A stretch of 64,000 nt of DNA from Atopsyche davidsoni (lineage: Eukaryota > Arthropoda > Insecta > Trichoptera > Hydrobiosidae). Location of the stretch: contig JAILWY010000008.1 of assembly GCA_022113835.1 (NCBI GenBank), positions 2,782,001-2,846,000 on the forward strand. Direction: 5' to 3'. A program made the position numbers and the translations under genes. The notes under the pieces are model-generated. The model was not told the DNA's origin and ran no database searches. It saw only the letters and a program-made list of their open reading frames with translations. Of this stretch, positions 44,185 to 57,727 are shown one piece after another (positions within the stretch are counted from its first letter, which is position 1; each line of letters starts with the position of its first letter).

Positions 44185-45735
44185 ATAATTCTAATAGTAA
44201 TTTCACCTTTAAGTGTTGTGTTTTCAACGGTAACTTATGCCATAATCGACTTAACATTCTGCTATTTTAATTTACACATGCTTACACAAAAATTTACCAA
44301 GCCGATCGAATAGATTTCTACCATAATTTTTTTTAAGATTACTTGCTTACAAGCAATTTTTTCTTTTACCTCAAAAAGCCACTTTGTTTTTTAAATTTAT
44401 ATATATCAAATTATTATATTACAACCCCAGTGACCATATCTTGTATAAATCATTATTAAAAACATGAGTAAAATACTCGCTATAAAAAATTTTGCTTAAA
44501 AGAATCAAACTACTTTGCAATGCGTAATTTTTTTTTATCTCGTCTAATATTTCAATCTTGAAGATGTTTAATATCATCACGCTACTGTGTCAGATTTTTC
44601 ATTTTTATATATACAGATTATTTGATGCAAGTTCATTGTATGGACGAACAGGGGTTGATATTTTACAGTCAAAAGGGTGCACTTTCACCCTTAGTTGTGT
44701 TCAAGAAATAAACCTTTAGATCATCAAATTTATAACATTTCCTCTACAAAACACCTCTACATAGTGACTAATAATTATCATAAAGACACAAAAAAATCAT
44801 TCAATGCTCATCGGTTTAGTCAATATTGAAATAAAAATAACTGTATATATTTTTTCAATTATATATATCATTAATAATTTAACAGACCTGCTTATATTTA
44901 AAATCAAAAATTTAAATTAAAACTCAAAAATATTTTATTTAAAGCACATTTTGGTATAAATTAATTTTAATGAAAAAAACTGATTTTTGTTGGAAGTTAA
45001 AAGAATAAATCAAATTATAAAAAGTGCTGTTAGTTTATCCCAAAATTACCACCGGGGGTGAAAAATTCATTTTAATGCCGTATTTTAATCTCTCCCCTAA
45101 AAATATTTAAATTTGATTATACGCAAAACAATTAAAATTAACATACAACTGGGGTAAGTGTACAATGCAGACTGTAATCAAATTATATTGAGGCATTAAC
45201 TTATACATTTTGATGAAAAATCACAAATAAAATTAATGGTTATAAATATTACCCCTAAAGCGATAAACTAGTCTAATGGTCATTTAAAAAAATGAATAGT
45301 TTATAAAATATGTATATTGAGGAGATGTCTTCGTTTTCATAATTCAATTTTAATTTATATATTTTTTTTTTAATAAACCTGTATGTGTATGTGTATGTGT
45401 GTGTGTTCAGTATAATAAATAAATTATTTTGATATGCATTATCCCAATTATATAAAAAAGGCAGTGCAAAAACACATTAGGCTTAAACGCATTTTCCGCA
45501 TTGGTCTGATACAATATTTTTAATTATTCAAAATGGAGTCTGCCGACAGAAAAATCATTTTTTTTTCTTGCAAATTAAATTTTCCCGATTCAACATTTAC
45601 TCGCCAAGTACAATATTTGACTTTAAAACATCGAATGAAATTCGTTAAAATCCCTGGTCTCCTTACTTAAATAATGTATATAAATTCATGCCCTGTAATT
45701 TGAAAAAAAATATTATTTAATTGTTATGATTAAAT
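44185..45735. other. Intergenic, with a TG-type microsatellite
   Basis: AT-rich. GTATGTGTATGTGTATGTGT continues as GTGTGTGTT at about 45381-45410. No gene seen. Confidence 0.4.
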
Positions 45736-45739
45736 TTTT

Positions 45740-45815
45740 CAAAATTAACGTGGAAAGTTGGTAAAACCGGTCACCAATAAAAATTTACGTGTGGAAAAAT
45801 CACTCAGGTGTTTTT
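45740..45815 (-). repeat. Family B fragment
   Basis: ACGTGGAAAGTTGGTAAAAC, CGGTCACCAATAAAAA and GTGGAAAAATCACTCAGGTG match one arm. Confidence 0.65.
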
Positions 45816-45889
45816 TTACATATAAAATAATTAAAAAATAAAACACAATTTTTGCATATAAATAATCAATAAAGCATATTTTACTTAAC

Positions 45890-48800
45890 CATTAATCGAA
45901 GTCCGAGTAATCCTTTTCCGTTTCCTTTGAGGTCCTCGATCTTCCAAGAAACCCTTCCGAGGTTGAAATAAGGATAAAGGATAAAAGATTATGGGTAAGA
46001 CCGGTCCCAGGATAGAGGGGATCAGTTGCTGACGGACTGCTTTAGTCCTTGTAGCAGGTACAAGGAGGTTCTACCCTTATTTTTGAGTTTTCACTCTTGT
46101 ATTGTTTTTTTTGTTATTCTATATGATGTATCCACCCTTAAATAATTTGAATACTTCAATTATTTATTAATTAAAAACTTCGTTTGGTTAATGCTATTAT
46201 ATATTGTTGGTTCAGTAACTGAACCGGTAACTCTTAACCTGAAGTTCTCCAGATTGATCACCGATTGCTTTTCTAACTTTGATCGAAGATTATTTCTATT
46301 GACAATGCGTTTTTTTCTGTTTCGTTGTATAAACGTCAAAACTGAACATATTTAGTTTTAAACGATTTAATTTTCATTCATATAAAATATGTAATATTTA
46401 ATGTTTACACGATTTAGTTGTTGTATCCAAAATATGTGACTCCAGCATCTGGTCTTTGTTTATTGTTTCTTTGGTCAGACATGCCACACCTTTTATATCA
46501 ATTGAAAAAAATATTATAATGAGGAATGATTTCTCATTGGATTGCGTGTGATTGCGAATTATTTTTTTTATGTATTCGTATGCCTCTAATGCATATATTT
46601 ATCAAAGCTTGTACTTACACATATACTCCGATAAGAATTCATTGGAATATCAAATCTCCATCTGAATAGGTCGGTTTTAGGGTCTGGGTTTTATTTACCC
46701 GCTCTGTAAGGATCTATTTTCAACCCTGATGTAACCCTCGATATACCAAGCAGCACTGTTGTTTAGTACGGGCGATATGGACCCCAAAACCTAGACCCAC
46801 TGAAGAAGTTCGTGGCTCTATATACAATTTTTTTTAAGTTATATATATATATATATATATAATTTTTTTAAATATTTATTAAAGTTACCTTTTCTTTTGG
46901 TCCAAAAATTTCAACCTTTCAAAATACTTTGTTGCCTTTACGGGCTTGTAGAAAAATAGTTTAAAATAATATGTTTTTATATATGATGTCAAAGATATGT
47001 TTGTTTACTTGTGTATTAAATTCACTCAAAAGAAGTGGGATACAGTGAAGGCAAGCAAGCAATGCACCATTATCTGAGTATTAAAATAGTTTAATAAAAA
47101 AACAATAGCATAATTTTTAATACCATTAACAAGACAAGTATTTTATATACAAACGCAAAAAATATATTTCATAAATTAAAAACTATCTTCAGTCTCTTCG
47201 TTATTAAAATTCCAGTGCTTTTTACAACAAAGCTATTTTATTGTCCATCGTAAACTATTTTACTTTATCCAGTTAAAGAATTTGCAGAACCACAATAATT
47301 GTCCTGTTAAGTACTTACGTTTATATACAAGCTATAACGCTGGTTTATTGTTCTATAGTAAACCAGCTTGAGTTTTACAGGTTTGCTGAATTACATAATC
47401 CATTATCAGATACATAATTTCTAATAACGGTTTCATGCAACGAGCTTTACTTAAGCTTTATGGCATAAGGCTTTAGTGAGCAACGGTGACGTTAGTCGAA
47501 ATGATTAAGGTGCTAGGCTGCTATACTCAAGAGTAAGATTTGGCTATCATTTGGGTCAAATAAATTCAATGATTTTTCTTAACGTTTTGTGATCATTTTG
47601 GCGAAAATCACATTAAAGCTTAATGATAAAAAATGTCGTGATCTTTAAAACCATTTTTATTATTTTTTAAACCTAGCCAGAATATAAAAACCTTTGGCAG
47701 TCATGTGATACTTTTGTCTATCAAATATCAATCTTGGTACACAAATTATCGAAAATAAAATTATTATTATTTTAAATATTCATGGTTTTCCAATTCTAGA
47801 AAGAGAATTAAAAAAATCCTAAAAAGCACGGAATTTTTTTTTCATTTGCTGCAATTATTTTATTTATTTTGATAGTCTTGATTGTTATTGTAAGCAAAAG
47901 AAAATAAAGTCCCATTTCTTAAATGAGAACGAACAGGCTACGCTAGGCCATTTTTTCAGCGTCTCTTTCATTCTAAACCGGAAATGAGATGTACAGACTC
48001 TGTCCTGTCGGGGAAATGGTACTCCATATTAAATACTGAAGAACAATTTCATGAAATTCCAACCGAATTTAATACAGTCTCTTAGGGCAGGTAAATTACA
48101 TGAAATATTTGCAAAGACTTCTATTTCAAAGCGATTGCATTGCAACGTTTTCTTAATGGCTTCAAAAATATCTGCAGTCGGAAATTTCTTGACAATATTA
48201 AAATACTTGTAGTCTTCGGGTGCTTTTGATTAATTGTTTGTTCAAACCTCTTTTGGGTAGCATTTAGTTTAAATTTGTGAAATTCAAAAGCATTGATGGT
48301 TGATTTGTGGACTTAACAGTATCGATCTTCGTGATTTGATTTTCGTCATGTAATGTGAATCCCAAACTGTTTTTATTATACTATATATATTAACATTGCA
48401 TGTGTCGGTAAATATGACTTATAATAAATATCAATAAGATACCTATAACTAGAAAATGCAAGTAAATAAGCAATCCGTCGAAATCGAGAGCCCAGCTGTT
48501 TTCATATACACTAGTTAAATGATTATTTTTGAGATATTTTTGATAGTTCTTTATTCGTGTTAATATGTACCATTTTATCAAGTAAGGTTTCTATTTAATT
48601 AACCTCTGGGTAGTTTTATATAGTACGAATGTGTAAATAATTGCTTCAGTAGTTTTGAGTTAATCGATCCCTTTCAGTCTAATATGTCTTATTTTCCAAC
48701 TAAGAAATTACTGAAACTTGATCAGCTTTAATCTCGAACTGAGTACTTCAAAATTGAAAACTTATTTGCTTTGCAATTTTCTTTTTGTAGCTAAGTGAGT

Positions 48801-49360
48801 TTTTTGCTTATAACGCAAGAAAACGGTCGCCAGTTCTTTGAGAGCAAATTGAACTGCTGGAATATTTATATGAAGCTTGACTTCCAGCAATTAATTTAAA
48901 ATTTCACTCAGGAAACGAAAACGCTGCAGCGCTTATATTTTCCATGTAACTGTTTCGTTTATATTTTACGTTTTATTCAGAACAAACTGCTTTAATTTAA
49001 ATCATTTCATATTTTAACAACAAATAATTGATTTTTGTTTGTGAGCGTTTTTGCTTCAGACAAGGCTAAACTCTAATGAAGTCTTTGATAAACAGCTATA
49101 TTTTTATTAGTTGAACACAAATAATATTAATATTAAAATAAATTGTTCAATTTTGAGTATCTCTTTTCTTAATTGTAAATTTCTCCGTACATTTATACAA
49201 ATAAATAAACGAATCAACAAAATTTATTTATTTATTAAAAATTGTTTTCACACATGAGAGATCAGCGATTTCTCGTTTTTTGATAACATATAGAATATTT
49301 TGTACAGTAAAATATAATCAAAAAAATTAATAATTGTAGATTATATAATATATAGCAAAG
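45890..49360. other. Intergenic; AT microsatellite; no gene
   Basis: 45900-46080 is GC-richer and has repeated AAGGATA words (AATAAGGATAAAGGATAAAA). An (AT)n run lies at about 46843-46863. Frames in this stretch are AT-driven, for example 48390-48581 on the minus strand. Confidence 0.4.
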
Positions 49361-49364
49361 TGCA

Positions 49365-49515
49365 GAACTTTCAGAAGTCTTTTGGTTGAAACTAGTCATG
49401 CATAAATGCTAAAATAAACTCAACGTGAAGAAATTATAAAAAGTTATTTCAAATCAATAATAAAAAAAAATGGATCTTCACCAAACAAATGCCTTGTTCC
49501 TCAACAAGATATTAT
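49365..49515 (-). repeat. Family D, single-arm copy
   Basis: GGTTGAAACTAGTCATGCAT, TAAACTCAACGTGAAGAA, TGGATCTTCACCAAACAAAT and GCCTTGTTCCTCAACAA match, in inverse, the outer flank and left arm of 31990-32155. The second arm is missing, so it can no longer fold back. Confidence 0.75.
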
Positions 49516-49639
49516 TTCTAAACAAATGTTATTGTGAGTACAAGAAAAGCAATATATATTAAACAATGATAAGTCAATATTCAATCAATTCAAAAAGCTG
49601 TGCTCTGGTGTTTTATAAAATATATTTTGACTGTTGTCA

Positions 49640-49860
49640 ATTAACGGTGGTCTTGCCCGTTCCGGTTCATTAGATGCCTGAAAATAAGGTATTCATGACG
49701 TCATTTAAAGGCTTCGATATTGGTGACGTCACAGTGGGCAGGTTTCGCCGCAGAGACCCGCCAGCCGCGGTTTCTCACAAAACCGGAAATGCGTATTCCG
49801 GTGCCTGTGGTTTTAAGGCTCTCTGAGTTGTGTTGCGCGGCGAGGCTGTGGCCTAATTTA
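49640..49860. promoter_or_regulatory. GC-rich island with two CRE octamers
   Basis: TGACGTCA occurs at 49696-49703 and again at 49724-49731, within a stretch rich in CG words (TTTCGCCGCAG, CCAGCCGCGG, TTGCGCGGCGAGG) and an ETS-like ACCGGAAAT (49782-49790). Such a cluster fits an enhancer or promoter, but no TATA box, start site or gene could be tied to it. Function is inference only. Confidence 0.3.
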
Positions 49861-49864
49861 AAAG

Positions 49865-50810
49865 CTTAATTAGCAGGAAATAGACTTCAGGATGGAACGT
49901 CCGTTCTTAATACAAATGAAAATCGGAAGGAAGTTTAAATTTCGCTGATTGGCTCATTGATTGCTGAATATTTTACAGTAAGGCATTTAATGTTTTTCAA
50001 CAAAATATTTTTTTTTTTCGACTCAAGTTTTATACGAAGCGTCGAAAATACTTATTTATCAAAATTATGTATTTAATTCCTTATATTGAGATGCAGTATT
50101 TTTATAAACACAATTGAATGCATTACCTGACTATTTTGATTTGTAATTTTTATCGATCTCGGTACTTGAAATATTTTTTCACATCAAAAGAGAACGATTT
50201 TCGTAGTGTCCTAATTAAACCTTTTTTTTAATGTTGCAACAAAATATCACATAAAACATTTTATGAAGTTATCAAAGTATCATAAGTATATCAAACTAAT
50301 ATTAAAATTTAATTATATTCTCTTAGGCCTTTTTAGGATAAGTAACAAAACGAATTTTAATGACTATCAAGTGTTATATGAAAAATTATTGTAAAAGCAA
50401 ATTTTAATAATGCTTTCAATACGTGTTTTGTTTCTTCGGAAGAACGGTTCAGAGTTGCAACGAACAGAGCAAAACACAACTCTTTCTGATCAAACAGGAT
50501 AAACACAATCTTAACAAGCCCCACTAGTTTCAGGCAATTGATATTCAGTTCAGCGCAAATCTAAAAACTTATTTCAAAAGCTTCAGTCGGAGGCAGCTTA
50601 TCTGCGCTGAAAACTTACCGCGGCGTGGAGTTTGGAATTCCCCGACAAACTTTCGATGGAAACCATTAATTCATGGGATTTCAATGGAACGCTGCGACAA
50701 ATTCCGTATTGATACAAGTGCAGGGGAATGCATTCTGGTCGCTTATCGGACCATTGTTACCTCCATCGCGACCGTAAGCCGATGCGCTTCGACAAACTGC
50801 AGTCTCAAGA
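49865..50810. other. Intergenic, nothing recognised
   Basis: AT-rich to about 50440, then moderate GC with short frames (for example the start of 50728-50970) that run into the next element. No family recognised. Confidence 0.3.
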
Positions 50811-50817
50811 AAAACTA

Positions 50818-51379
50818 CAGGATGTCCAAAAAGAGTGTCGGGTGAATGTGAATAGTGACCGTTATTGCGATATGCTGCGAAAATTTTTGACTCAAAGTTG
50901 CAGGAGTTTCAAGGTTTTAACTCAAAAACGTGGTTCCAACAAGACCACTTGCCATACATCCAATCGATAAATTGAAGCTGTTAACGAATTATTCCCTAAT
51001 AAGGTCATTTCACGTAGAGGTAACATCAATTGGCCTCCCAGAAGCCTCGACCTTAGCCCTCTTGACTATTTTGTATGGGGATACCTTAAAAGTAGAGTTT
51101 ATGAGAATAATCCGACAAACCTAACGGAATTGAAACAAAACATCAGGTCAGAAATGGCAGCAATATCAAGGGCTATGTATCAGCGTGTTATCAACAATCT
51201 TTGTTCCAGATTATAATAGTTCTAGCAGCGCGTAACGGTCACCATTAGGATAACATCATCTTTTCAAAATAATTTTCTATTTTGTATTCTTATAATCAAC
51301 AATAAAAAAAATACTTGATTACAAGTAGTTTTTGTTTTAATGAACTAACAAATACCCGATACTCTCTTTGGACACCCTG
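50818..51379 (+). mobile_element. Tc1/mariner-superfamily deletion derivative, 562 bp
   Basis: The left end CAGGATGTCCAAAAAGAGTG (from 50818) and right end CTCTCTTTGGACACCCTG (ending 51379) are inverted copies about 26 bp long, flanked by TA at 50816-50817 and 51380-51381. The interior is only the C-terminal half of a transposase (next entry) followed by about 150 bp of non-coding DNA. The left end joins the coding part directly at about 50844, marking the deletion. Confidence 0.88.
50844..51214 (+). pseudogene. IS630-Tc1-mariner-type transposase, C-terminal half
   Basis: NVNSDRYCDMLRKFL opens the preserved part. WFQQD (near 50934) holds the second catalytic Asp; just after it a small deletion shifts the frame, so the usual GATCHTSN segment is split. 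Then FPNKVISRRGNINWPP, SLDLSPLDYFVWGYLKSRVY with the third Asp in LDYF, ENNPTNLTELKQNIRSEMAA and AISRAMYQRVINNL, ending in stops near 51212. The first catalytic residue and DNA-binding domains are gone. The family is widespread in insects; the exact DDxD/E class cannot be set from this half. Confidence 0.85.
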
Positions 51380-51384
51380 TATAT

Positions 51385-54300
51385 CAGATCGTATGCGAAA
51401 TCGTGCTGTTTCTACATAGTAAAAATATATGAAAGATTGAACTAGAATCTGATCCCAACTTGTCTGAAGTAAACGTTTTAAACATATATATTGAATACAA
51501 CACAATTGAAAAATGCAGAAGCCTTTGTTTTTCAATACATGGATTAAATCGGATTTTTTTTTTTACATATAATAACTGCTTAAAATAAATGTGCCCTGCT
51601 CTGCGCACGCTTGGAAGAGTGCTGTTTTCCACATCCAATTGAAAATTCATTGAAGTAATTAAGAATGTAACCTCAGTATCCGGAGCGTCTTACGAGCCAT
51701 ATCGCGTAATGCCAGAAAGTGGCTGCTAAGCCGTGAACAAGGCGGAAAATATTCCATTCCGCTTCTTGAACCAAAACTTAGTGAAATATTCCGTGTGAGG
51801 CATTCCTAGGCCAGATTAGCCGAGAATCCCAACACTCCCCGCGTGATTAGCTATGCCTGAATCGTGAATTAGTTTGGTTGGCCCACCCCTTCAGACACAG
51901 CCCCTCAAATATCTTCAGTGTTGAATTGGAAACTATGAAATAAAAATAGCTTTAACAGCAAAAATACACGTGAAATCCCTTTGTTTGCCTTAACCAAATA
52001 CAAAAATCCCATAAAATTCTGACAAGGTTATGTTATATCCTTACTTGATCTATCCGAGGAATAAGCGATCAACCTTTACTTGCTAAAATGTTACATGCTT
52101 GAAAGGCATGATTGCTTGCTGCCTTTAGTTTCCAGACCTTAATTATATTAAGTTGATTTTCAGATGACGAGAAGCTTCGATACAGTTGAGGATAACTTTA
52201 GACAAAGTAGAATATTTATCATAAACAATGATTTATAGCTCCATCGACTTGTCCTACTTAAAAGAGTTTTGCAGGAAATGGAAAGCCTTGATTTTGTAGC
52301 GGATAAACAGTGGTTAAAATAATTTTTAGTAGTGTATATCCGATCTATCCCGGACGAGCAACCACCGGGCCTGTGAGATCAAGCGAGCGAAGTATTTACA
52401 GAGAATTCGCATTCAAAGTAGGTATTAGCGAGTATCTTCCTATTGAAGCTAATTTTGTAGTGTTTGGATGCGATTTGGTTAAACGCTACCCAGTAGGCAC
52501 GTTCTAAGTGTTTCTCATATGCAGCAGCTTCTTAAATCCGTCACCAAAACCTGAGTAAGCCCATGTTAGTAGGATTCAATTCATAAACCGCTTTTTTTAT
52601 CCCGACTGAAACTGGGGTGACAGGTTTTTATTAGCATAGACCAAATATACTATTTACCTTCAGAAAACAATGAACTGAAAAACACATCCTTAATAAAATG
52701 TTCACCAAATTCTTCTGAGAAGAACCAACTGAAAACAAGATATCGAAAAAGAAAACATATAGGTATAAAGGTATCCAAAACAAATACAATCTTCCATACA
52801 CTTACAGTAAGTAGTCTCAAGCTGCATTTTTTTTTATTGAGTTCAGAGGCTTCGTGTAAAGGAAAAGACAAGGATTTTTTTAGAAATATATTTAAAAAAT
52901 AATGGATATTTTTGATTGACAAAAGACATTGAAAACCTAATACATGAAACCTGAAGACTTTCCCCACATTGAAAGCAAGTTAATAAAACTACAAAAGGTA
53001 AATCTGAAAATAATTTAAGACATTACTATTTACCGTTATACAAGTAAGTTAAGGCAAAAAATTACATTTTTAAAATATGTTTCTTTTCCCATAAAAACAC
53101 ATTATTTACTTCTAGTACTCAATATAAGATTTGACGAAAATATATGATAAGATAAGTAAAATTTCTTGTTTGTTGGGGTTCAAGTTCTTTGAAATAATCA
53201 TTACTATAATAATCTCTCATATAGAGATCAACATTTTCCTTATAAAATAAACAAGATAAAAAATATTTTACATGGGTTTTCTTTGCGTGGTTATATCTTG
53301 TGACCATGTAGTATAAATAATCGCAGAAGCATCTGTATAGTTTGTTTACAATTTTATTAAGAAATTAATTTTAAACATTTATTTTTCTTTTCGTATTGCA
53401 AGTAAAGAGCTTTTTGTTGAGTTCTAATTAGCCACACAAAAAAAAAACTGTTAATTTCTTATTCAGGGTGTAATGAACAGACTTTTACTAACTAATAACA
53501 TATTTTCAAATATTACAATGTATAAAATTATTTAAAGTTAGGTAATGCTTATTGTAAGCAGTTCCTTTCCTTTCCCGTCATGATTATTAGGAAAAAAATA
53601 TTCACTTTTTTCATTTACTCTCTTGTAAAAATACATGCTTAAATTATACAATGTAAAGTAGAACAGGAATTTTTATTTTATTTTTTAGCGAAAGAATAAT
53701 TTTAAAGAAAAACATGTCACAACATTTCATCTAAGCATGATGGCTGAGATAACATATAAATAATGTCAGTGTATATAAATCTTTTTTTCTCTTGTATTAT
53801 TTTTTCATTACTGAGATTTTTTTGAGCAATATTAAATAATGTATTTTTGCCATTTTTACTATTTTTCTGTCGTGTTAATACAATACAGGGTTTTTTGAAT
53901 CTAATCGCGAGCCAATTAATTCAACCTTAATTCGTAAAATAATGATATCTAAAGGGTTAAGAATAATCGATTTACGTATGAAACGATAAGTAATTTTTTT
54001 TTAAGGTATTCGGGCTTTTCACTTTTCAGGTTTAAAAGTGTGAATGAACTTGGGTTTGTCTTGTTAGTGAAATTATGGCACGTAACTGTTTACAAGATAA
54101 AAAGCAGTTTTATTTTTGTTTTATTACTTCTTCTTTTGATCTTGTATATATTTTAATTTAAGACATAAAACCCATAAAGTTTTCAACAATTTCAAAGAGA
54201 TATCGTTTTATAACTTTTCAAATTCTGCTTAGTAAAAATATGAATAGTGTGAAATACTTGAAGCTCTTGAAATATCTGTTTTATTAAAAACAATGAAAAG

Positions 54301-57110
54301 TAAAGGCGAGTTCATATTTTCAGAAACGGAGAGCAGCTTTTTAACGATGAAAGATGCAAATAAATGCAAAGAACTATACATTTCCAAACTCTTTGTTTTC
54401 CTCAAATATATTTGAAACAAAAGAAGTGTTAAAAGCTTTCTTCAAGAATAGGGGTCGATCTCCGAGGCTTCAAACTTTTCTTATATCTTTCAGTACATGA
54501 AATTCACAATAAGTTACCGTTTATTACATTAGTTAAAAACAAAATTGACAATATTATTTTGAAAGACCTCAGATTATTATTATTTTTGTATCATTTAAAT
54601 AACATAATGAAGGAAAAATAACAAAAAAATGTATCTCTGTATTTTTGAAATAAATATGTTTTTTAGAATTTATTTTCTTTTGTGATTATATTTTGCTCCC
54701 AGCATAAAAAAAATATCTATAGGCTTTTTTTCGATCAATAAAAAATGTGTTATGCCAAATGACAATTACCACGATTATTTTCTCAAAATATATCAGGGCA
54801 CTCTATTCAATAATTTTAAATTTTATAATTCAGTTTAATACAATTCAATTTCTTTTGATTTTGAAGAAGTTTTAACAGAATCACAATTTTAAAAAAAATG
54901 GTAATTTGCTACTATTATTTTTAATTTTAATCCAAAGGCTCTAGTGAAGACATAAAATAATAATTGAATTTTTTTTTTAATAAACCATGATTTAGAAAAC
55001 GACCTCCTCTTGAAGAGAACACACTAACGAGTCCTGAAAAGTACAACTTTAAATGGTCGCCACAGTACTCTTCTCTCGTACAAAGTATAACAATAAAAAA
55101 AAGGATGCAGACATCTTTCTTTCTTAGAATTTCAAATGTCTCACAGCTAACGATACAAAAAAATATAAATAAATTACTGAAACTCATTCACTATATTTTT
55201 GCATATAAATATCATTAGTTTGGGTTAAATTAAACAAAGCATAAAAAATTGCATTTACTTGTACTAATACATAAATTTAATTTTATTCATAACTACAAAC
55301 ATATACAAGAGTTAAAAATGACTAATAATTTAATATGTTTATGATGGGGATGGGTAAAAAATCACACAAAACAGCAAATACATAAGCAGTTTAAGTTTTT
55401 TTTCAATTGTATAGATTATTATATTCATTAAAACAATTTATCTCTAATATTTTTATATGAATAGTCTTTCAACTGTTTTATAACTTTTAATTCCTTAGCG
55501 TTTGAATTTTATGAAGATGGCTTCAGTTTCTGTTTCGAAAACTTTTAACTGACAAACAGTTTGTATAACGTCATTTATTTAATCACTAAATTAATTTAAA
55601 AGCGTAATCAGAGCTTGAGAATATACATTAAATATGTTTAGTATGATTTTTTTACTGCCGAGTGATTTTACTTGTAAAAAACTATACAAACAAAGCCAAA
55701 ACTTGATTTTCTAATACTTCATATATTTTGAAATATTGCAGTCTTGGTATTTTAAAATAATGAGTCAACATTTATTAAAAAACATTTTAATTAGTAAAAA
55801 ACTCGCAAAATATCAAACATTTTTATTATGTAATAGAGGTCAACCCCCTGTGCCCAATAAAAGACTAGCGCCTCTTTTCAGACCTTAAAAATTAATCTGA
55901 AACCCGTTAGCGGAAATGGCGTATTTTTATAATGAAACTTTTAATAATCAGTATCGGCGTGTCTCGTTTTGCGTTTCTTTTCCGTTTTTTTTTTCGTTTC
56001 AGCGAAATAGCCTACTCTTTGATAATTAATGACTGAAAAAGTTTTAACGAGGTATAATACCAAATGCGATCCTGAAAGCTCTCGCGTCGGGAGCCAGTGG
56101 GAGCTTAATCAGAATATGTAGCTTTTTGGTACGATTAATCCGCTTTGTGATTATAAACTAGTTTTTTAATCCAACTGTTATATTACGTTAAACTTCATTA
56201 TGGATTATCCAAATAGTTTTCTTCTGTAATTGACACATTTATATGCATAAATAAATATATATATATAACTATAAAGTTCAATGCTTTACTTTGAATTTTA
56301 ATTTTTACTATACAAGTCTGCCCATACATTTTATATGGAATAAAGCAACACAGGGAGGGTCGGTCTTACTTTCAGAATAGGGGTGGTGTTACTTTACATC
56401 CCGTATGAAAAATGAGCGTTTCCATACAACCTTTTGACGGCACAGTCTCCTGAAGTACTTGCAATGAGAGAGTTTGACATTTTGTGTTCTTATGCTAATG
56501 GTTTTCTGAACAAATATGCAGATCTGTTCAGAATATAACTTTATTTTTTTTTAATATACGAATGGATGCTTACTACGACATAAATTAAAGTAGCCGAATA
56601 AACAACCAGCCAACCAACTTTTGCTTGATCAGAATTTTAACCGAACAATATAATTAACTAAAAGACAGCTTAGTTGTCAAAAAAATCATGTTTTCTTTAA
56701 ACAAAAACACCTTTTAATCTCTAGAAGGGTAAGTAAACTGCTTTGTTCGGATTCAATACTCGTTACCTCACGTTAGGGTAAACTATTCGATTAACCACCA
56801 ATCCACAAAGCATTTTATCTAATCACACGAGCGGTAGATATCAAACGTCAGATAATCATTTCCAAGCTTAGTGTTTTGCAATTTGCGACTATCTTGCTAC
56901 CCCATAACGTATTAAGTACTGATTTTACATTTTAAACCTTAACTTCAATTAAAGGCTTTACTGGTCGATTTATGTCTTTATTGCTGGTAATTATAGCATT
57001 CTGTGTATAGTTCTTTCATTCCGTGCAAAGGGTTTCTTGTTTCTTTTTTACAGGCACAAGTACTCAGACATTAGATAATTTTTACAATACACGATAGTTG
57101 TGTATAGACA
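51385..57110. other. Intergenic, no recognised gene
   Basis: Mostly AT-rich. A GC-richer stretch at 51690-51905 has no frame. The plus-strand frame 52310-52507 includes YREFAFKVGISEYLPIEANF and ends at TAA 52505; its middle looks coding-like, but no family, partner exon or TIR was found. Frames on the minus strand (52650-52967, 53119-53307, 54229-54420, 54927-55187) are AT-driven. Confidence 0.35.
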
Positions 57111-57114
57111 GAGT

Positions 57115-57255
57115 ATATCTTCTTCATCAAGTGCTTTCTTCAGAAGAGGTTGGCGACTTTTTCACTCATGCTGAACCAGTGTTCATGATTTTCTAAGGGG
57201 AATATAGTGTAGTCGGTCTTCGGGTCCTTCTACACCGCAGTTTTATATTTTTTAT
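57115..57255 (-). repeat. Family C repeat, copy 4
   Basis: On the minus strand: GTGTAGAAGGACCCGAAGAC, CGACTACACTATATTCCCC, GAACACTGGTTCAGCATGAG, AGTCGCCAACCTCTTCTGAA and GCACTTGATGAAGAAGATAT. The longest copy, and useful as the family reference. Confidence 0.7.
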
Positions 57256-57479
57256 GTATATAACCTAACCCAACCCTTTTCTTACAAAGCTCTGGCGTTT
57301 AGATCTGATACTCCTTCTACAGCAGGCTACATAAACAATATCAAAAACCACCTCACCTTGTCTGCTTATAGACTACTTAACAAATACAGTTGGCGGTTGA
57401 TTTTTGCACACACTTGGGATTAAAAATTGGTTTTATTGAATATAAAGAAATCGCCTATATGTTTAAATGTTTTAAAAGC

Positions 57480-57695
57480 GCACAGTGTCGTTTTGCTAAA
57501 CGCTGCTTTTAAATCTGACTCCCCTGCTAGCAGAGCGCCTCTGATAGTTGCGGCCCGAGGCTATGAATTTTTAAATGTCCCCGGGGCTTGCCTTCACATC
57601 GCCGCCCCCGGCAGCCTTAAAGGGGGATGGCCACCGCAGCTGCCACCCCCGAGAGCCTGGAGCATTCAAGCTCCGACACGACGATGACAAACCGT
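57480..57695. other. GC-rich island upstream of an element fragment
   Basis: GCGGCCCGAGGC, GTCCCCGGGGC and CGCCGCCCCCGGCAGCC stand out. Two overlapping plus-strand frames cross it but have Pro/Ala-rich translations driven by composition. Origin unknown; no inverted ends seen. Confidence 0.3.
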
Positions 57696-57727
57696 GTTGT
57701 CACCCATCAATAAACATAATACAATAT

